Part shown: one piece after another, positions 60,523 through 64,000 of the stretch | Numbering within the stretch: the stretch's first letter is position 1 | Layout: each line of letters starts with the position of its first letter | Assembly: GCA_019787685.1 (NCBI GenBank) | Contig: JAHNUO010000011.1 | Location: 1,178,001 to 1,242,000 of the forward strand | Source of the DNA: Chiua virens | Taxonomy: Eukaryota; Basidiomycota; Agaricomycetes; Boletales; Boletaceae | DNA length: 64,000 bases | Direction of reading: 5' to 3' | Position numbers and translations under genes: made by a program | Notes under the pieces: generated by a model | Seen by the model: only the letters and a program-made list of their open reading frames with translations | Databases searched by the model: none | What the model was told of the DNA's origin: nothing

Positions 60523-63500
60523 ATGGTGGCTCAGACGCGCACGGGTGCTTCGTCGTCCAAGAAGCTCACTTTCAACGAAAAGATCATTGGAAAGTCGCTC
60601 TCAACCGACACCCTCCTCAAGAAACTCAAGGAACTCCATACTGAACTCGCCGAACTCGACCAGGAGCTCGTCGAGGTCAACTCCCTCTCCGCCGTCCGCT
60701 CACAGCTCATCAACACCTCCCTCCTCCTACACAAGGACAGGGGCGTCAAGGCCTACACCGCTTGCTGTCTCGCCGACATCCTCAGGCTATATGCGCCAGA
60801 TGCCCCTTATACCCAAAACGAACTCAAGGACATCTTTCAGTTCTTCTTCCGGCAGCTCTCCGCCGGTCTCAAAGGCACCGATGCCCCGTACTATAACGAG
60901 TACTTTCCACCTCCTAGAGTCCCTCTCGTCTGTCAAGAGCTGTCGTGCTCGTGTGCGACCTTCCACACTCCGACGAACTCATGTCTGAAGTGTTTCGCGA
61001 TTTCTTTGCACTCGTACGACGTGATCTTGCCAAAAAGATTGAGTTGTTCATTGCAGACATCCTCGTCGCACTCATTGACGAGTGCCAGTCCTTGCCAAGT
61101 GATGTCCTGGATGCAATCATGGCCCAGTTTATGGACAAGAACACGGTGAGTCGTCTTCTACCTCAACACACGTCGCTCTCATTCTGTCTCTTAGCGTCTG
61201 GATCAGCCCGCGTACCGACTCGCCGTGCAAGTATGCAATACAACATCGGACAAATTACAGCGTCATGTTTGCCAATACTTTACTGACATTCATCGTCACA
61301 AATTCGCGCAACCTCGACTCGGAGAGTGACTTTGATGAAATACGCACTGCACACGTCCTCGTCAAACAACTCAGCAAGTCTTGTCCCTCCTTGTTGCACA
61401 GCGTCATACCACAGCTCGAGGAAGAACTCCGTGTGGACCAAGTGCAAGTGAGGCTGATCGTGACTCAAGCACTAGGAGAGATGTTTGCCGAGAAGGGCGG
61501 CTCCGATCTCATCAAAAAGTATCCAACAACGTGGAACGTGTGGCTGATGCGCAAAAATGACAAGGCGGCAGCCGTACGCCTAAAACTCGTCGAAAGTGCC
61601 AAGGGATTGCTCTTGAACCTGCCCGAACATAGAGAGACCATCGAAGGCAAGCTCCTATCTTGGGACTTGTAGACAATAGCCTTGACCCGTTCTTGAATAG
61701 AAATACTCAACCTCAAACTACTAGACCCTGACGAGAAAGTCCGTGCTTCTGTGTGCAAAGTGTACTCTCAACTTGATTACGAAACCGCACTTCACTGCGT
61801 CTCGGAAGCACAACTTCGTGCAGTCGCTGGTCGTGGAATGGATAAGAAACAATACGTTCGTGTGGAAGCCATGAATGCGCTCGGCAAGTTGTACAGCCTT
61901 GCATATCCGGAGATGTATGTCCCTTTTCCGACTGGATGTTGCCGTTTGACGCGTGTATATCTAGTGAGAATGGCGACCCGTCCGCGATCACGCATTTCGG
62001 GTGGATTCCGAAAGAAATCTTGCAAATATCCAACGTGACGTCAGAAGCCAAAGCTGCCGTAGAGCAAGTCATCGCCGACTATGTCCTGCCCTTACCTTCG
62101 CCTTCGACCAATTCCGCCTCTACGTCGAAAAACATCGAAGTCGATGAGGTCGCGTGGACAGACCACTTGCTCAATACTATGCAGCACCTAGATGCACGCA
62201 GTATCAACACGATTCTGAATTTTAGTGGGATTAAAGCAAAGTGCGTGACTTGAGTTCCGTTTATGGACAAATCTGACCGAAGTCCTGTAGTCGCCCGACC
62301 GTGTACGAGCACTACCTGCACGCATGCATACAGAATAACGTAAGCGCTCAGTTGGATATTTTATCGTGCTTTCCCTTATCGATGCTCGTTAGGGTGGTGT
62401 AATCGACGAGAACGAGGACGCAATCATTCAACGCCTCAACAACGTGGTCAAAGCAGTTGTCTCGTAGGTGAAATTTGGTGTTGTTTTCAAATTCCTAACC
62501 AGTCCTTCAGGCCAGTTCCCCGATCCGCCCAAGGCAGCTGAGGACATGCACGAGTTTGCCAAAGCGAACTGAGAACAGGCTTTACAAGTTGCTGAAGACG
62601 TGCATGGATCCTCAGTCTGATTTAAAGAGCATCGTGAAGGCCTCGAATGAGTTTCTACGGCGCGTAGAACAATCGCTCGAGTCCACTCTCCCGACGTTGA
62701 CGATCCTTTTGCGCCGTGCGACACTACGTATCGTCAACCAATCGTCTGTGTCAACGCTTATTAAAAGAGTGCAAAAGTCCGCTCCGACGTCCAGACATGC
62801 GCAACAACTTTTGACTTTTATATCAAAACACTGTCCGACTCTCTACAAACCCCACGTCAGCGAACTCACAAAGGCGATTGCCGATGAGAGGAATGTGACG
62901 TTGGTGGAGGTTGGCATGCATGCACTTGCTGCCGTGGTGAGAACGGACGAGTCCCAAGCGGCATTGGACAAGTATGTTTCTTTACCTCTTGAAGTGACTT
63001 GCTGACATGCTTGCAAGACGGACGTTGGAACGCATAACACGTTTTGCACTTGAAGAAAATGCTAGAATCGCCAAATTTGCTGCCCGTCTACTGGCTTCTC
63101 TGAAGGAGCATGAGGACACTTGTGTGGAAATCATTGAAGTAAATGACTGTCCGTTCTAAAATTTACAATCACTCATTGCTTGAAAGTCGATCGCGGAAAG
63201 GCTTCCGGAAGCGACACCAGAGGAGCTTGTTGCACATACGACTGTTCTGGCCCAGATGGCTCGCTTCAAGTCTGACGCGTTTGAGCATAGGAGTGACGCT
63301 ATTATGGCGTTCTTGATCAAGAAGCTCCTTATGGGTCGATGGTCAAATGATCCAGTGAGGCTCTACCTTGATCATCTTCGGATTGAGACTTGACCTATTT
63401 TCATAGGAGGACATGGACGTTGATGAAGACTGGGTAACAGATGAAAACATGGCACCGATACAACAGGCCAGGATCCTCGCATTGAAAGTTTGTCGCAATC

Positions 63501-64000
63501 GGTGTCTGGCGCATGCGTCATCAGCAACTGCGGTAGAGCTTGCGACACCCGCACTCAAAATGTTTTCGACATTACTGGAACACTCTGGGTCATTTACCCC
63601 GGACGCACCGGATAGGTGAGGGCTTCCAGGGCACGTAACTTGGCCATGAGGCTGATACAGGATGGTTAGTCCGCCGGTGAAGTCACGCATGCGACTGCAA
63701 GCTGCCGTATCATTTTTACACCTTTCTACTGTCGAAGCATATGCAAACGCAATAAGTAGCCACTTCATGTGGCTTGCGATCGCAGTCCAGGTAAGGGTTT
63801 GCATTGCACTAAGGTGTTTGCTGATCACGCTGTATGTCTACTCAGGACCCTTGTTTCCATGTTCGAATGAAGTTTTTAACAAAACTGGTATCGTTACTAA
63901 CCGCACGTAAACTCCCTCCACGCTTCAATGTGATACCCTTCCTCACAATTCACGATCCCGAGGCCGAAGTTCGAGATACGGTAAGTCACAATGAACGCAA
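60523..64000 (+). CDS. PDS5: Cohesin-associated protein Pds5 (truncated by window edge)
   Basis: HEAT-repeat regulator of sister-chromatid cohesion that binds cohesin. Start MVAQTRTGASSSKKLTFNEK. Hallmarks are GVKAYTACCLADILRLYAPD, KDIFQFFFRQL, YYNEYFHLLESLSSVKS, DELMSEVFRDFFALVRRD, DEIRTAHVLVKQL, RLIVTQALGEMFAEKGGSDL, EILNLKLLDPDEKVRASVCK, FGWIPKEILQ, ASNEFLRRVEQSLEST and YANAISSHFMWLAIAVQD. Exon lengths show surplus bases: exon 1 (60523-61145) has two (near 60907 and 60941), exon 2 (61195-61646) has one (near 61291), and the exon 62503-62971 has one (near 62570). Exons 61701-61914, 61965-62240 and 62291-62339 keep phase. One intron (61647-61700) is GC-AG. The gene continues beyond the window; roughly the first 900 of about 1,200 residues are present. 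Confidence 0.93.

Overview
This is a 64 kb stretch of fungal nuclear DNA, almost certainly from an Agaricomycete (mushroom-type basidiomycete). Protein-coding genes are broken by many short introns of about 48-60 bp with GT-AG borders. Two basidiomycete-typical membrane families (DUF6533 and DUF6534) are present, as is the fungal aminoadipate route to lysine, and there is no operon structure. I cannot name the species.

Layout. 0-6 kb: one uncertain gene, a membrane-anchored sterol 4-alpha-carboxylate dehydrogenase/3-beta-HSD-like enzyme and an aldo-keto reductase, followed by an intron-containing tRNA-Leu(CAA). 6.3-9 kb: no supported gene. 9-20.5 kb, all minus strand: an NTF2/SnoaL-like protein, a DUF6533 seven-helix protein, LYS2 (alpha-aminoadipate reductase) and a dynamin-type GTPase. 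21.5-29 kb: an alpha/beta hydrolase, a mitochondrial ornithine-type carrier diverging from a zinc alcohol/polyol dehydrogenase, a histidine acid phosphatase and ribosomal protein eL42. 29-41.5 kb: a disordered low-complexity protein, two diverged copies of a DUF6534 membrane-protein gene about 3.6 kb apart, and an AT-rich island with an unusual inverted array. 41.5-46.2 kb: a split-barrel flavin protein and a RING+RRM protein. 46.2-54.5 kb: sparse, with decayed or unassignable coding traces. 54.5-64 kb: a dense housekeeping block with an F-box protein, eS26, the NatA auxiliary subunit NAA15 and cohesin regulator PDS5, which runs off the right edge.

The genes are mostly independent housekeeping functions. 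Lysine synthesis (LYS2) and ornithine/arginine transport are the only amino-acid pair, and the two ribosomal genes are far apart. No secondary-metabolite cluster, CRISPR array, intact transposon or viral element was recognised. The most striking observation is technical or evolutionary: single-base frame disruptions recur inside otherwise well conserved, essential genes (eS26, PDS5, NAA15 and others). This points to an indel-prone draft assembly rather than to true pseudogenes. Any call of degeneration in this window should be read with that in mind.
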